Source: Frigoribacterium sp. ACAM 257
GTDB taxonomy: Bacteria > Actinomycetota > Actinomycetes > Actinomycetales > Microbacteriaceae
DNA: 64,000 bases
Assembly (NCBI RefSeq): GCF_007954365.1
Contig: NZ_VOLO01000001.1
Span: 1,178,001-1,242,000 of the forward strand
Direction: 5' to 3'
In this document: positions 29,241 through 37,556 of the stretch, one piece after another
How the letters are laid out: every line of letters begins with the position of its first letter
How positions within the stretch are numbered: position 1 is the first letter of the stretch
Notes under the pieces: generated by a model
Databases searched by the model: none
What the model was told of the DNA's origin: nothing
The model's input: the letters and a program-made list of their open reading frames with translations, nothing else
Translations under genes and position numbers: made by a program

Positions 29241-30078
29241 AGGAGAGGAAGACCACGCCACCGGCATCCGCTGGGTCAGCGTCCCGACCGTCGCCTCGAC
29301 GGATGCGCCGACCTCGGCCCTGGCCGTCGTCTACACGGACGAGGGCGAGTTCATCGAGTACCGGTTCTTTCCCCGCAACCCCGACCTCGTGCTGATCGAC
29401 ACCCAGCTCGTCGCGAACGCGCCCGTCCAGTTCTTGGTCGCCGGGATCGGCGACGCGCTGGCCACCTGGATCGAGGCCCGGGCCTCGGCGAAGGCGGCGG
29501 CCACCACGATGGCCGGCGGGCTCGCGACCCAGGCGGGCACCGCGCTGGCCGAGCTGTCCTGGCGCATCATCCACGAGAACGCCCTCTCGGCCCTCGACGC
29601 GGTGCGCGACGGCATCGTCACGCCCGCGCTCGAGTCGCTCGTCGAGGCCAACACCCTGCTGTCCGGCCTCGGCTTCGAGTCGGGCGGCCTCGCCGCCGCG
29701 CACGCGATCCACAACGGCCTCACCGCCGCGCCCCAGACGCACGGCCTGACCCACGGCCAGAAGGTCAACATCGGCTCGCTGACCCAGCTCGTGCTCGAGG
29801 GGGCGCCCCGCGCCGAGATCGAGGACTTCGTCGAGTTCACGACCCGCGTCGGCCTGCCGAACACGCTCACCGAGATCGGTCTGAGCCCGGACGACACCCG
29901 AGCGCTGGAAGCAGTGGCCGCGGCTGCCACGGTCGAGTCGGAGACGATCCACTCCATGCCGTTCCCGGTGACGGCCGACGACGTCGTGGCGGCGCTCACC
30001 TCGATCGAGCGCCTGTCCCGGTCCATCCGCGCCGAGAAGGGGCTGCCGGAGCCGGTGGAGTACGAGGCCGCGCACTAG
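29241..30078 (+). pseudogene. gldA: Glycerol dehydrogenase remnant lacking its N-terminal domain
   Basis: From about 29275 the frame reads VPTVASTDAPTSALAV, FFPRNPDLVLIDT, FLVAGIGDALATW, GFESGGLAAAHAIHNGLTA and THGQKV, all strongly GldA-like and ending in a normal stop. Roughly the first 100 residues, the NAD-binding Rossmann part, are absent. No ATG or GTG lies between the RBS-like AGGAGAGGAAGACC (29241-29254) and the homology, and ACG stands where a start codon would be expected. The metal-ligand Asp and two His residues are retained; the usual HGEKV reads HGQKV. A deletion fusing leader to mid-gene is the simplest reading. Confidence 0.8.
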
Positions 30079-30100
30079 CGACTCCTCCGGCACCGTGACC

Positions 30101-30138
30101 GCAGAGGGCCCGTCCACGATCGTGGACGGGCCCTCTGC
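30101..30138. terminator. Perfect 38-bp palindrome between convergent genes
   Basis: Each 19-base arm is an exact complement, starting GCAGAGGGCCCG and meeting at ACGATCGT. It is probably a shared terminator for the gldA remnant and the PGPGW gene. No T-tract. Confidence 0.65.
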
Positions 30139-30149
30139 GGTGTCGTCGG

Positions 30150-30557
30150 TCAGGCGCGCGCGGCGGCGCGGTTCGCCCGCCAGGCGCGCCAGCGCAGCCG
30201 GAGTCGGTGGGCGAGCCGGCGGACGGCCTGGGTGACGCGGTGCGCGGCCGGGAACTCGGTGCCGAGGACGGCGACCCCGACGAAGACGATCAACCATCCG
30301 GGACCGGGCAGGGGGACGAGCACCAGGCCGACGGCGATCACGACCACGCCCGCCAGCGCCACGCCCACCTTGTAGGCCACGCGGAGGCGGGGGTAGCCGT
30401 CGAGCTTCTCTCGCCCGGCACGCCACCGAGCTCGCGCCCGGGCGGCGCGGCCGAGACCCTTCTCGGAGGCGCCCGGAGGCGTCGCACCACCGGGAGCGCC
30501 GTCGTCGTGCGTGCCGGCGGCGGGCCGGGAGGGGGCCACGGCGGTCTCGGAGGTCAT
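30150..30557 (-). CDS. TIGR02611-like membrane protein with PGPGW motif
   Basis: 135 residues. A Pro/Gly-rich N-terminal tail and a basic segment precede hydrophobic helices with VPLPGPGWLIVFVGVAVLGTEF, the PGPGW signature of this actinobacterial family. The C-terminus is Arg-rich. Function unknown. The ATG at 30557 follows a leaderless-type -10 box. Confidence 0.78.
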   Translation of the reverse strand: MTSETAVAPSRPAAGTHDDGAPGGATPPGASEKGLGRAARARARWRAGREKLDGYPRLRVAYKVGVALAGVVVIAVGLVLVPLPGPGWLIVFVGVAVLGTEFPAAHRVTQAVRRLAHRLRLRWRAWRANRAAARA

Positions 30558-30569
30558 GCGGAGAACCTA
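30558..30569 (-). promoter_or_regulatory. -10 box TAGGTT, likely leaderless promoter of the PGPGW gene
   Basis: Minus strand TAGGTT (30564-30569), 6 bases, then ATG at 30557. Confidence 0.5.
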
Positions 30570-30733
30570 GGCGGCTCCCCTGGCAGACCCCGCCGTGGCG
30601 CCTGCCAGGCACCTGGGCGCCGGTCGTTCCTGGGAACGGGGAGGCCGGGCGGGCGTACCCAGGAGGCAGGTCCCCTCCATGCGGGGACCGCCACGATCAC
30701 GAGCGCCGCACCGCTGCGGCACGAGGAGGACCC

Positions 30734-31609
30734 ATGAAGTCGAGGACCATCGGAGACGTCACCGTGAGCGCGATCGGCCTGGGCGGCATGCCCCTGTCGA
30801 TCGAGGGCCGGCCGGACGAGAAGCAGGCGATCGCCACGATCCACGCCGCGCTCGAGCAGGGGATCACGCTGATCGACACCGCGGATGCCTACCACCAGCC
30901 CGGCACCCACGAGATCGGGCACAACGAGTCGCTGATCGCCCGGGCTCTCGACAGCTTCCACGGCGACACCTCCGACGTGCTCGTCGCGACCAAGGGCGGC
31001 CACCTCCGCCCCGAGGCCGGTTCCTGGGCGCAGAACGGCGACCCTGCCTACCTGAAGGAGGCGGCGCGCGCGTCCGCGCGACGCCTCGGCGTCGAGACCA
31101 TCGGCCTCTACCAGTTCCACCGCCCCGACCCGGCCGTGCCGTACGCCGACTCGGTGGGCGCCCTGGCGGAGCTGCTCGACGAGGGCGTCATCCGCATGGC
31201 CGGCATCTCCAACGCGACGGTCGACCAGATCCGCGAGGCGAACGACGTCCTCGACGGGCGCCTGGTCTCCGTGCAGAACCAGTACTCCCCCGCGTTCCGC
31301 TCGAGCACCGAGGAGCTCGTGCTGTGCGACGAGATGGGCATCGCCTTCCTGCCCTGGAGCCCGCTCGGCGGCATCACGAACGCCGCGGACCTCGGCACGA
31401 AGCACGCCGTCTTCGCCGAGATCGCCAACGCGCGTCGCATATCGCCGCAGGTGCTGACACTCGCATGGGAGCTGCACGCGTCCGAGCTGGTCATCCCCAT
31501 CCCCGGGTCGACTCGCCCGCAGACGATCATGAACTCGGCGACTGCCGCGACGATCAAGCTGTCCGCTGACGAGGTCCAGAGGCTGGACGTCGCCGCCGAC
31601 GCAGCGTGA
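30734..31609 (+). CDS. Aldo/keto reductase
   Basis: 291 residues, TIM-barrel AKR family. The start is MKSRTIGDVTVSAIGLGGMPLS. The catalytic tetrad is visible: Asp and Tyr in LIDTADAYHQPG, Lys in ATKGGHL and His in YQFHRPD. The NADPH site is near VIPIPGSTRPQTI. It reduces carbonyl compounds; the substrate is unknown. GAGGAGG precedes the ATG. Confidence 0.9.
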   Translation: MKSRTIGDVTVSAIGLGGMPLSIEGRPDEKQAIATIHAALEQGITLIDTADAYHQPGTHEIGHNESLIARALDSFHGDTSDVLVATKGGHLRPEAGSWAQNGDPAYLKEAARASARRLGVETIGLYQFHRPDPAVPYADSVGALAELLDEGVIRMAGISNATVDQIREANDVLDGRLVSVQNQYSPAFRSSTEELVLCDEMGIAFLPWSPLGGITNAADLGTKHAVFAEIANARRISPQVLTLAWELHASELVIPIPGSTRPQTIMNSATAATIKLSADEVQRLDVAADAA

Positions 31610-31653
31610 CGTGACGGGCGCCTCCCCCGGGCGACGGCCCGTGCGGGCGAGGG

Positions 31654-32160
31654 TCAGTGGTACGGGTTCCGCATCGGGATCAGCTGCGGGCCCTCGCCCG
31701 GCAGGTCGAAGCCCTCGGGAAGGTCGGTCGCCGTGATCTGTCCCGGCAGCCGCGGGGCAGGGTCGAAGCCGCCCGGCGTGCGTCGCACCTGGCCGCGCAG
31801 CGTCAACGGTCCGCGGCGGAGCCGCTCGTCGAGACCCCTCGCCCACGTGGCCACCGCGAGGTCGTCGAGGGGCGTCTCGCCTTCTCTCTGCCAGACGAGC
31901 ACCACCGACCGTGCCCGTACGTCGCTGGCCTGGTCGCGCACGACGCGCTCGAGGGAGGCGACGTCGCGTCCGTACGGCAGCCTGGGCAGGCCCCTCAGCC
32001 TGATGACGCTCGCGCAGGGGTACTCGCCTCGGTCGAAGAACGCGACGTAGGCCAGGTCCTCGTCACAGGGTTCGTCACAGACGACGCTCGCCCACTGGGC
32101 GAGAGCGGACTCGGACGAGGTGGCGGGCAGGGGCGGGACGGTGCGGTCAGTCGTGGTCAT
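31654..32160 (-). CDS. Conserved-looking protein of unknown function
   Basis: 168 residues, not recognised. The middle holds LAYVAFFDRGEYPCASVIRL and VVRDQASDVRARSVVLVWQREGE; the C-terminus is Pro-rich (LPGEGPQLIPMRNPYH). There is no signal peptide or membrane segment. The frame is open with normal codon use and converges on the aldo/keto reductase. The ATG at 32160 lacks a clear ribosome-binding site; an in-frame GTG lies three codons upstream. Confidence 0.6.
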   Translation of the reverse strand: MTTTDRTVPPLPATSSESALAQWASVVCDEPCDEDLAYVAFFDRGEYPCASVIRLRGLPRLPYGRDVASLERVVRDQASDVRARSVVLVWQREGETPLDDLAVATWARGLDERLRRGPLTLRGQVRRTPGGFDPAPRLPGQITATDLPEGFDLPGEGPQLIPMRNPYH

Positions 32161-32299
32161 GGGGACCACCGTGCCGGACGGGCAGTCCCGGATCGACCCG
32201 CGCCTCCTCCGCTGTGGACACGGGCCGAGCTCGCGGAGCCTGGGGAGGAGGGACGACGGCGGACCTGAGGAGGGCGAACCCGGCAGGCGACCTCCCGGG

Positions 32300-32311
32300 C
32301 ACACTGGGGCG
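32300..32311 (+). promoter_or_regulatory. Weak -10 box CACACT before the second aldo/keto reductase
   Basis: CACACT (32300-32305) is 6 bases from the ATG at 32312. It keeps the A and final T of TANNNT but not the first T. Confidence 0.3.
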
Positions 32312-33166
32312 ATGGCTGCTCACGAGAACCCGCCCGTCGCCTTCCCCGACGGACGCACTGTGCCCGCGCTCGGACTGGGGACCTGGGAACTCGGCGACGA
32401 CCCCCGGCGGCGGGACGCTGAGCTGGCGGCCCTCCGCGAGGGTCTCGACCTCGGCCTGACCTTGGTCGACACGGCCGAGATGTACGGCCACGGCGCCTCT
32501 GAGCAGCTCGTCGGCGAGGCGATCGCCGGTCGTCGGGACGAGGTGTTCCTCGTGAGCAAGGTGCTCCCCTCGAACGCGAGCCGCCGGGGCACCGTCGACG
32601 CCTGCCACGCCAGCCTGCGGCGTCTGGGAACGGACCGGCTCGACCTCTACCTGCTGCACTGGCGCGGCGGCCACCCGCTCGAGGACACGGTGGAGGCGAT
32701 GGAGGCGCTCGTCGCCGAGGGATCGATCGGAGGCTGGGGCGTCAGCAACTTCGACGTCGACGACCTCGACGACCTCGTCAGGGCCACCGGTGGATCGTCG
32801 TCGCCCCAGACCGACCAGGTGCTCTACAACCTCGCCCGCCGCGGGCCGGAGCACGACCTGCTGCCGCGCCTGCGCGAGACGGGGACGCCGCTCATGGCGT
32901 ACTCGCCCGTCGACCACGGCGAGCTCCTCGACCACCCGGTCGTCACCTCCGTCGCTGCCGATCTGGGAGTGACGCCGGCCCAGCTGGCGATCGCGTGGGT
33001 GCTCCGCCTCGCGCCCGACGTGCTGCTCGCCGTGAAGGCCGGCAGCGTCGAGCACGTGCGCGAGGACGCCGCGGCCCTGCAGGTCGACATCGACGACCAG
33101 GCCTTCGTGCAGCTCGAACGGGCGTTCCCGGCGCCGGCCCGCTCCGTGCCGCTCGAGGTGCGCTGA
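32312..33166 (+). CDS. Aldo/keto reductase
   Basis: 284 residues, AKR family but distinct from the copy at 30734. Motifs: VPALGLGTWELG, VDTAEMYGHGASE (Asp and Tyr), LVSKVLP (Lys) and YLLHWRGGHPL (His). The C-terminus has LLAVKAGSVEHVREDAAAL, fitting the cofactor site. Substrate unknown. The next gene starts one base after its stop. Confidence 0.88.
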   Translation: MAAHENPPVAFPDGRTVPALGLGTWELGDDPRRRDAELAALREGLDLGLTLVDTAEMYGHGASEQLVGEAIAGRRDEVFLVSKVLPSNASRRGTVDACHASLRRLGTDRLDLYLLHWRGGHPLEDTVEAMEALVAEGSIGGWGVSNFDVDDLDDLVRATGGSSSPQTDQVLYNLARRGPEHDLLPRLRETGTPLMAYSPVDHGELLDHPVVTSVAADLGVTPAQLAIAWVLRLAPDVLLAVKAGSVEHVREDAAALQVDIDDQAFVQLERAFPAPARSVPLEVR

Positions 33167-33167
33167 C

Positions 33168-33959
33168 GTGTCGGCCCTGCGCGAGTTCGGCTCGGGCGTG
33201 GCCGTGCTCGGTCGGGGGCTGCGACTCTGGGGCACCTCGCCCCGGCTGATGCTGCTCGGCGCCGTGCCCGCCCTGATCGTCGGCGCCGTCTTCGTCGCTC
33301 TGCTCGTGCTCGTGAACGGACAGGCCGACGACTTGGCCGTCGTGCTGACGCCGTTCGCCGACCGCTGGCCCGAGTGGGGCCAAGTGCTCGTCCGGGTCGG
33401 CGTCGGCGTCGCGGTGTCGCTGCTGGCAGTGCTGCTCGCCGTGGTGACCTTCACCGCCGTGACGCTGCTCGTCGGCGATCCGTTCTACGAGCGAATCTGG
33501 CGGCACGTCGAGCAGAGCGAGGGCGACGCCCCGGCCGACGTCGAGCAGGGATTCTGGCGCGGCGTGCTGCGGAGCGCCGGCGACTCGGTCCGCCTGTTGC
33601 TCGCCACGGCGGCGGTCGGAACCTGCCTGTTCGTCGGCGGCTTCGTGCCGGTCGTGGGGCAGACCCTCGTGCCCGTGCTCGGAGCGCTCACCGGCGGGTG
33701 GTTCCTCGCAGTCGAGCTCACCGGCTTCGCCCTCGACGCGCGCGGACGGTCGCTCAGACAGCGCCGGGCAGCCCTGGCGGCGAACCGCTGGCGGACGCTC
33801 GGCTTCGGGACGGCGACCTGGTTGTCGTTCTTCGTGCCCCTCGGGGCCGTCGTCGTCATGCCCGCCGCCGTCGCGGGCGCGACCCTGCTCGCCCGCGACG
33901 CCGCCCGCGAGCAGGACGCGCGCGGCAAGATTCAGGAACTCACACCGCCGAGTTCCTGA
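33168..33959 (+). CDS. EI24-domain membrane protein
   Basis: 263 residues with about four to five hydrophobic segments (31-55, 78-108, 145-195, 225-248). The segment LLVGDPFYERIWRHVE and the later FVGGFVPVVGQTLVPVLGALTGGWFLA are typical of EI24/CysZ-like proteins. CysZ members move sulfate, but that function is not assured here. GTG start at 33168, one base after the reductase stop, implies co-translation. Its 3' end overlaps one arm of an intergenic repeat. Confidence 0.8.
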   Translation: MSALREFGSGVAVLGRGLRLWGTSPRLMLLGAVPALIVGAVFVALLVLVNGQADDLAVVLTPFADRWPEWGQVLVRVGVGVAVSLLAVLLAVVTFTAVTLLVGDPFYERIWRHVEQSEGDAPADVEQGFWRGVLRSAGDSVRLLLATAAVGTCLFVGGFVPVVGQTLVPVLGALTGGWFLAVELTGFALDARGRSLRQRRAALAANRWRTLGFGTATWLSFFVPLGAVVVMPAAVAGATLLARDAAREQDARGKIQELTPPSS

Positions 33960-34022
33960 GTCGTGCACGGATCAGGACCGCGCCTCCCCCCGCTGCACGG
34001 ATCAGGACCTGAGTTCCTGAAT
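33930..34022. repeat. Interspersed element with ATTCAGGA/TCCTGAAT ends, copy 1
   Basis: About 93 bases. ATTCAGGA (33930-33937) and TCCTGAAT (34015-34022) are inverted ends. Inside are two 30-base-spaced copies of TGCACGGATCAGGACC (33964 and 33994) and GAGTTCCTGA twice. It begins within the EI24 stop region. A related copy lies at 60360-60449. Confidence 0.65.
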
Positions 34023-34120
34023 GAGGAGCCGCACGGACAGGGGCGCGCTGGCGTGCGGCGTCCAGGTGCGACAGGGTGGTGAGGAGGCATCGCCGCCTCC
34101 ATCCAGTCGAAGGAGACCGT

Positions 34121-35359
34121 ATGAAGATCGACAAGGCCGAGGTCATCGTCACCAGCCCTGACCGCAACTTCGTCACGCTGAAGCTGACCACCGACGAGGG
34201 GGTCACCGGACTCGGCGACGCCACCCTGAACGGCCGCGAGCTCGCGGTCGTCGCCTACCTCGGCGAGCACGTCGTGCCGCTGCTGATCGGCCGTGACCCC
34301 GGCCGCATCGAGGAAACCTGGCAGTTCCTCTACCGCAGCGCCTACTGGCGCCGCGGCCCCGTCACCATGGCCGCGATCGCCGCCGTCGACGTCGCGCTCT
34401 GGGACATCAAGGCCAAGGTCGCCGGCATGCCGCTCTACCAGCTGCTCGGCGGCGCCTCCCGCACCGGCCTGCTCACCTACGGGCACGCCTCCGGGAAGGA
34501 CCTGGACGAGCTCTTCGACAGTGTCCGCGACCACCAGGAGCAGGGCTACAAGGCGATCCGCGTGCAGACCGGCGTGCCCGGGCTGAAGTCGATCTACGGC
34601 ATCGCCTCGAACGCCACCTTCGACGCCAACACCGGCGTGCGCTACGACCACGAGCCCGCCCAGCGCGGCGCCCTGCCGAACGAGGAGGACTGGGACACGC
34701 GCTCGTACCTGCGGCACGTGCCGACCGTCTTCGAGGCCGTGCGGAACGAGTTCGGGCCCGAGATCCCGCTGCTGCACGACGGCCACCACCGCATGACGCC
34801 GATCCAGGCGGCATCGCTCGGCAAGAGCCTCGAGCCCTACGACCTGTTCTGGCTCGAGGACGTCACCCCGGCCGAGAACCCCGAGGCGCTGCGGCTCGTC
34901 CGGCAGCACACGACGACTCCCCTCGCGATCGGCGAGATCTTCAACACGGTCTGGGACTACCAGCAGATCATCCGCGAGCAGCTGATCGACTACGTCCGGA
35001 GCGCGGTCACGCACACCGGTGGCATCACCCACCTGCGCAAGGTGCTCGACTACGCCGCGCAGTACCAGATCAAGTCGGGCATGCACGGGCCGACCGACAT
35101 CTCGCCCGTCGGGATGGCGGCCGCGATGCACCTCGGCCTCGCGATCCACAACTTCGGGATCCAGGAGTACATGAAGCACGGCGAGAAGACCGACTCCGTC
35201 TTCCGGCAGAGCTTCACCTTCGTCGACGGGATGCTGCACCCCGGCGAGCAGCCGGGCATCGGCGTCGAGCTCGACGTCGACGAGGCCGGCACGTACCCCT
35301 ACGAGCAGGCGTACCTGCCCTACAACCGCCTGGCCGACGGGACGGTGCACGACTGGTGA
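34121..35359 (+). CDS. manD: Mannonate dehydratase-like enolase-superfamily enzyme
   Basis: 412 residues. N-terminal capping domain ([22 protein letters not shown]) and barrel with [26 protein letters not shown] and PLAIGEIFN supplying metal ligands, then a late His segment ([14 protein letters not shown]). These fit the ManD/RspA group that dehydrates D-mannonate or D-gluconate; some members are nearly inactive, so the substrate is inferred. GAAGGAG precedes the ATG. No uronate genes are adjacent. Confidence 0.82.
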   Translation: MKIDKAEVIVTSPDRNFVTLKLTTDEGVTGLGDATLNGRELAVVAYLGEHVVPLLIGRDPGRIEETWQFLYRSAYWRRGPVTMAAIAAVDVALWDIKAKVAGMPLYQLLGGASRTGLLTYGHASGKDLDELFDSVRDHQEQGYKAIRVQTGVPGLKSIYGIASNATFDANTGVRYDHEPAQRGALPNEEDWDTRSYLRHVPTVFEAVRNEFGPEIPLLHDGHHRMTPIQAASLGKSLEPYDLFWLEDVTPAENPEALRLVRQHTTTPLAIGEIFNTVWDYQQIIREQLIDYVRSAVTHTGGITHLRKVLDYAAQYQIKSGMHGPTDISPVGMAAAMHLGLAIHNFGIQEYMKHGEKTDSVFRQSFTFVDGMLHPGEQPGIGVELDVDEAGTYPYEQAYLPYNRLADGTVHDW

Positions 35360-35398
35360 GCCGTCCCCCGCTGCTGAGCTGAGGAGGCGGCGGGCGGG

Positions 35399-35881
35399 TC
35401 AGTCGCCGCGGTAGGCGGCCTCGAGGTCGGCGACCACAAGACGGCCCATGCCCATCATCGCCTCCATCGCGCGGGAGGCGCCGGCCGGGTCGGCCCCGCC
35501 GACGGTCCGCTGCATCGCGCTCGGCACGACCTGCCACCAGAAGCCCCAGCGGTCGCGGACCCAGCCGCACCGCCCCTCCTGGCCGCCGTCGGACGCGAGG
35601 GCGTCCCAGATCCGGTCGAGCTCCTCCTGGTCGTCGACCGGCACGGAGAGCGAGACGGCCTCGTTGGGGACGAACCCCGGGCCTCCGTTCAGGCCCTGGA
35701 AGCCCTGGCCGTCGAGGTCGAACTCGACGACGAGCGCCTGACCGGCCAGGGCGGGGTCGGGGAAGTCGTCGGGGTAGCGCGACACGTGCGAGATGTGGGA
35801 GACCGGGAAGAGCGAGACGTAGAACGTCGCGGCCGCCTCGGCCTCGCCGTCGAACCACAGGACTGGGGTGATGCGGGGCAC
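35399..35881 (-). CDS. PhnB-like VOC protein
   Basis: 160 residues. The start MPRITPVLWFDGEAEAAATFYVSLF is typical of PhnB/3-demethylubiquinone-methyltransferase-like VOC proteins. Later comes RCGWVRDRWGFWWQVVPSAM and a C-terminal AMEAMMGMGR. Exact reaction unknown. The GTG at 35881 uses GAGGAGG as its ribosome-binding site, part of one CGAGGAGGCGC copy. Confidence 0.8.
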   Translation of the reverse strand: MPRITPVLWFDGEAEAAATFYVSLFPVSHISHVSRYPDDFPDPALAGQALVVEFDLDGQGFQGLNGGPGFVPNEAVSLSVPVDDQEELDRIWDALASDGGQEGRCGWVRDRWGFWWQVVPSAMQRTVGGADPAGASRAMEAMMGMGRLVVADLEAAYRGD

Positions 35882-35961
35882 GGGGCGCCTCCTCGAGTCG
35901 GTCGCGTCGGCGACGGTGCCGGTGCGTGCCGCAGACGCTACCGCGCTCCGTACTCGTCCCG

Positions 35962-36019
35962 CACCCCGAAGTGGACGATGCACCCCGACGTATCGGGGTG
36001 CATCGTCCACTTCGGGGTG
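35962..36019. repeat. Perfect 27-bp inverted repeat with A-B-A arms
   Basis: Left arm 35962-35988, loop CGTA, right arm 35993-36019, with no mismatch. Each arm is CACCCCGA, AGTGGACGATG, CACCCCGA. It lies 12 bases past the purine permease stop and may also terminate transcription, though no T-tract follows. Confidence 0.75.
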
Positions 36020-36031
36020 TCGCGGGGCAGG

Positions 36032-37498
36032 TCAGCCGATCAGGGTCTCGATCGGGCCGCGGACGAAGTAGACCAGGAACCCGACGGCGACGATCCAGAG
36101 CAGCGGGCTGATCTCGCGCGCCTTGCCCGAGAACGCACGGACGATCACCCAGGTGACGAAGCCGACGCCGATGCCGTTGGCGATCGAGTAGGTCAGCGGC
36201 ATGACGATGATCGTGAGGAACACGGGCAGTGCGACGCTGAAGTCGGTCCAGTCGATGTCCTTGATCTGCGACACCATCAGAGCGCCGACGATCACGAGCG
36301 CCGCGGCGGCGACCTCGAGCGGCACGACCTGGGTCAGCGGCGTGAAGAACATGGCGAGGATGAAGAGCGCTCCGGTCACGACCGACGCGAAGCCTGTGCG
36401 GGCCCCCTCGCCGATGCCCGAGGCCGACTCGACGAAGACCGTGTTCGACGACGAGCTCGTCGCGCCGCCCGCGACCGCGCCGATGCCCTCGACGACGAGC
36501 GCCGACTTGAGGCGCGGGAACGTGCCGTCGGGCGCGGCGACGTCGGCGGCCTTGGCGAGGCCGGTCATCGTGCCCATGGCGTCGAAGAAGTTCGTGAAGA
36601 CGAGGGTGAAGACCAGCATGACGGCCGACAGCCAGCCGATGCGCGCGAAGGCGCCGAAGCTGACGTCGCCGATCAGCGACAGGTCGGGCAGCGCGACGAT
36701 CTGCGTCGGCAGCACCGGCGCGTTGAGGTTCCAGTCGTCGAGGTTCTGGCCGTTCGAGGTGGGCACCTGGAAGATCGCCTGCAGGACGATCGCGATGACC
36801 GTCGAGGCGACGATCCCGATGAAGATCGCACCGCGGACGCGACGGGCCATGAGCACGCCGATGACGACGAGGCCGATGACGAACGTGATGGTCGGCAGGG
36901 TGCTGATCGACCCGCCGTCGCCGAGCTGCACCGGGGGCGACGCGTTGCCGCTGGTGCGCACGAAGCCCGAGTCGACGAGGCCGATGAACGCGATGAACAG
37001 GCCGATGCCGACCGTGATGGCCGTCTTCAGGGCAGCGGGCACCGCGCTGAAGATCATGCTGCGGAGGCCCGTGACGGCGAGGATCGTGATGACGAGGCCG
37101 TTGATGACGACGAGGCCCATGGCCTCGGGCCAGGTCACGTCCTGCACGACCGTGACCGCCAGGAACGAGTTGATGCCGAGGCCCGCGGCGAAGGCGAACG
37201 GGAGTCGCGCGACGGTGCCGAAGAGGATCGTCATGACGCCGGCGGTGAGGGCCGTGACCGCGCCGACCTGGCTGTTCTGCAGCCAGCCGCCGAGCACGTC
37301 CTTCGCGGCCTGGTCCTCGCTGAAGCCGCCGAGGATCAGCGGGTTGAGGATCACGATGTAGGCCATCGTCACGAAGGTGACGACGCCGCCTCGGATCTCG
37401 CGGGCCCAGCTCGAGCCGCGGCCGGTGATCTCGAAGTAGCGGTCGAGGGCACCGGACACGCCGGGGCGGCGAGAGTCGGTGGACACGGGGGTGGTCAT
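36032..37498 (-). CDS. AzgA-type (NCS2-superfamily) purine permease
   Basis: 488 residues with about 12 to 13 hydrophobic segments. The start includes YFEITGRGSSWAREIRGGVVTFVTMAYI, and motifs FTNFFDAMGTMTGL and SSSSNTVFVESASGIGEGAR are signatures of hypoxanthine/guanine/adenine permeases of the AzgA type. The exact purine is not clear. It follows the 5-oxoprolinase block by 58 bases on the same strand and may be read through from it. Confidence 0.9.
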   Translation of the reverse strand: MTTPVSTDSRRPGVSGALDRYFEITGRGSSWAREIRGGVVTFVTMAYIVILNPLILGGFSEDQAAKDVLGGWLQNSQVGAVTALTAGVMTILFGTVARLPFAFAAGLGINSFLAVTVVQDVTWPEAMGLVVINGLVITILAVTGLRSMIFSAVPAALKTAITVGIGLFIAFIGLVDSGFVRTSGNASPPVQLGDGGSISTLPTITFVIGLVVIGVLMARRVRGAIFIGIVASTVIAIVLQAIFQVPTSNGQNLDDWNLNAPVLPTQIVALPDLSLIGDVSFGAFARIGWLSAVMLVFTLVFTNFFDAMGTMTGLAKAADVAAPDGTFPRLKSALVVEGIGAVAGGATSSSSNTVFVESASGIGEGARTGFASVVTGALFILAMFFTPLTQVVPLEVAAAALVIVGALMVSQIKDIDWTDFSVALPVFLTIIVMPLTYSIANGIGVGFVTWVIVRAFSGKAREISPLLWIVAVGFLVYFVRGPIETLIG

Positions 37499-37556
37499 GA
37501 GGGCTCCCGAGGAGTAGGCGGCGAAGAGGGCGCGCGACTCTGGGCGCACTCTCAGC

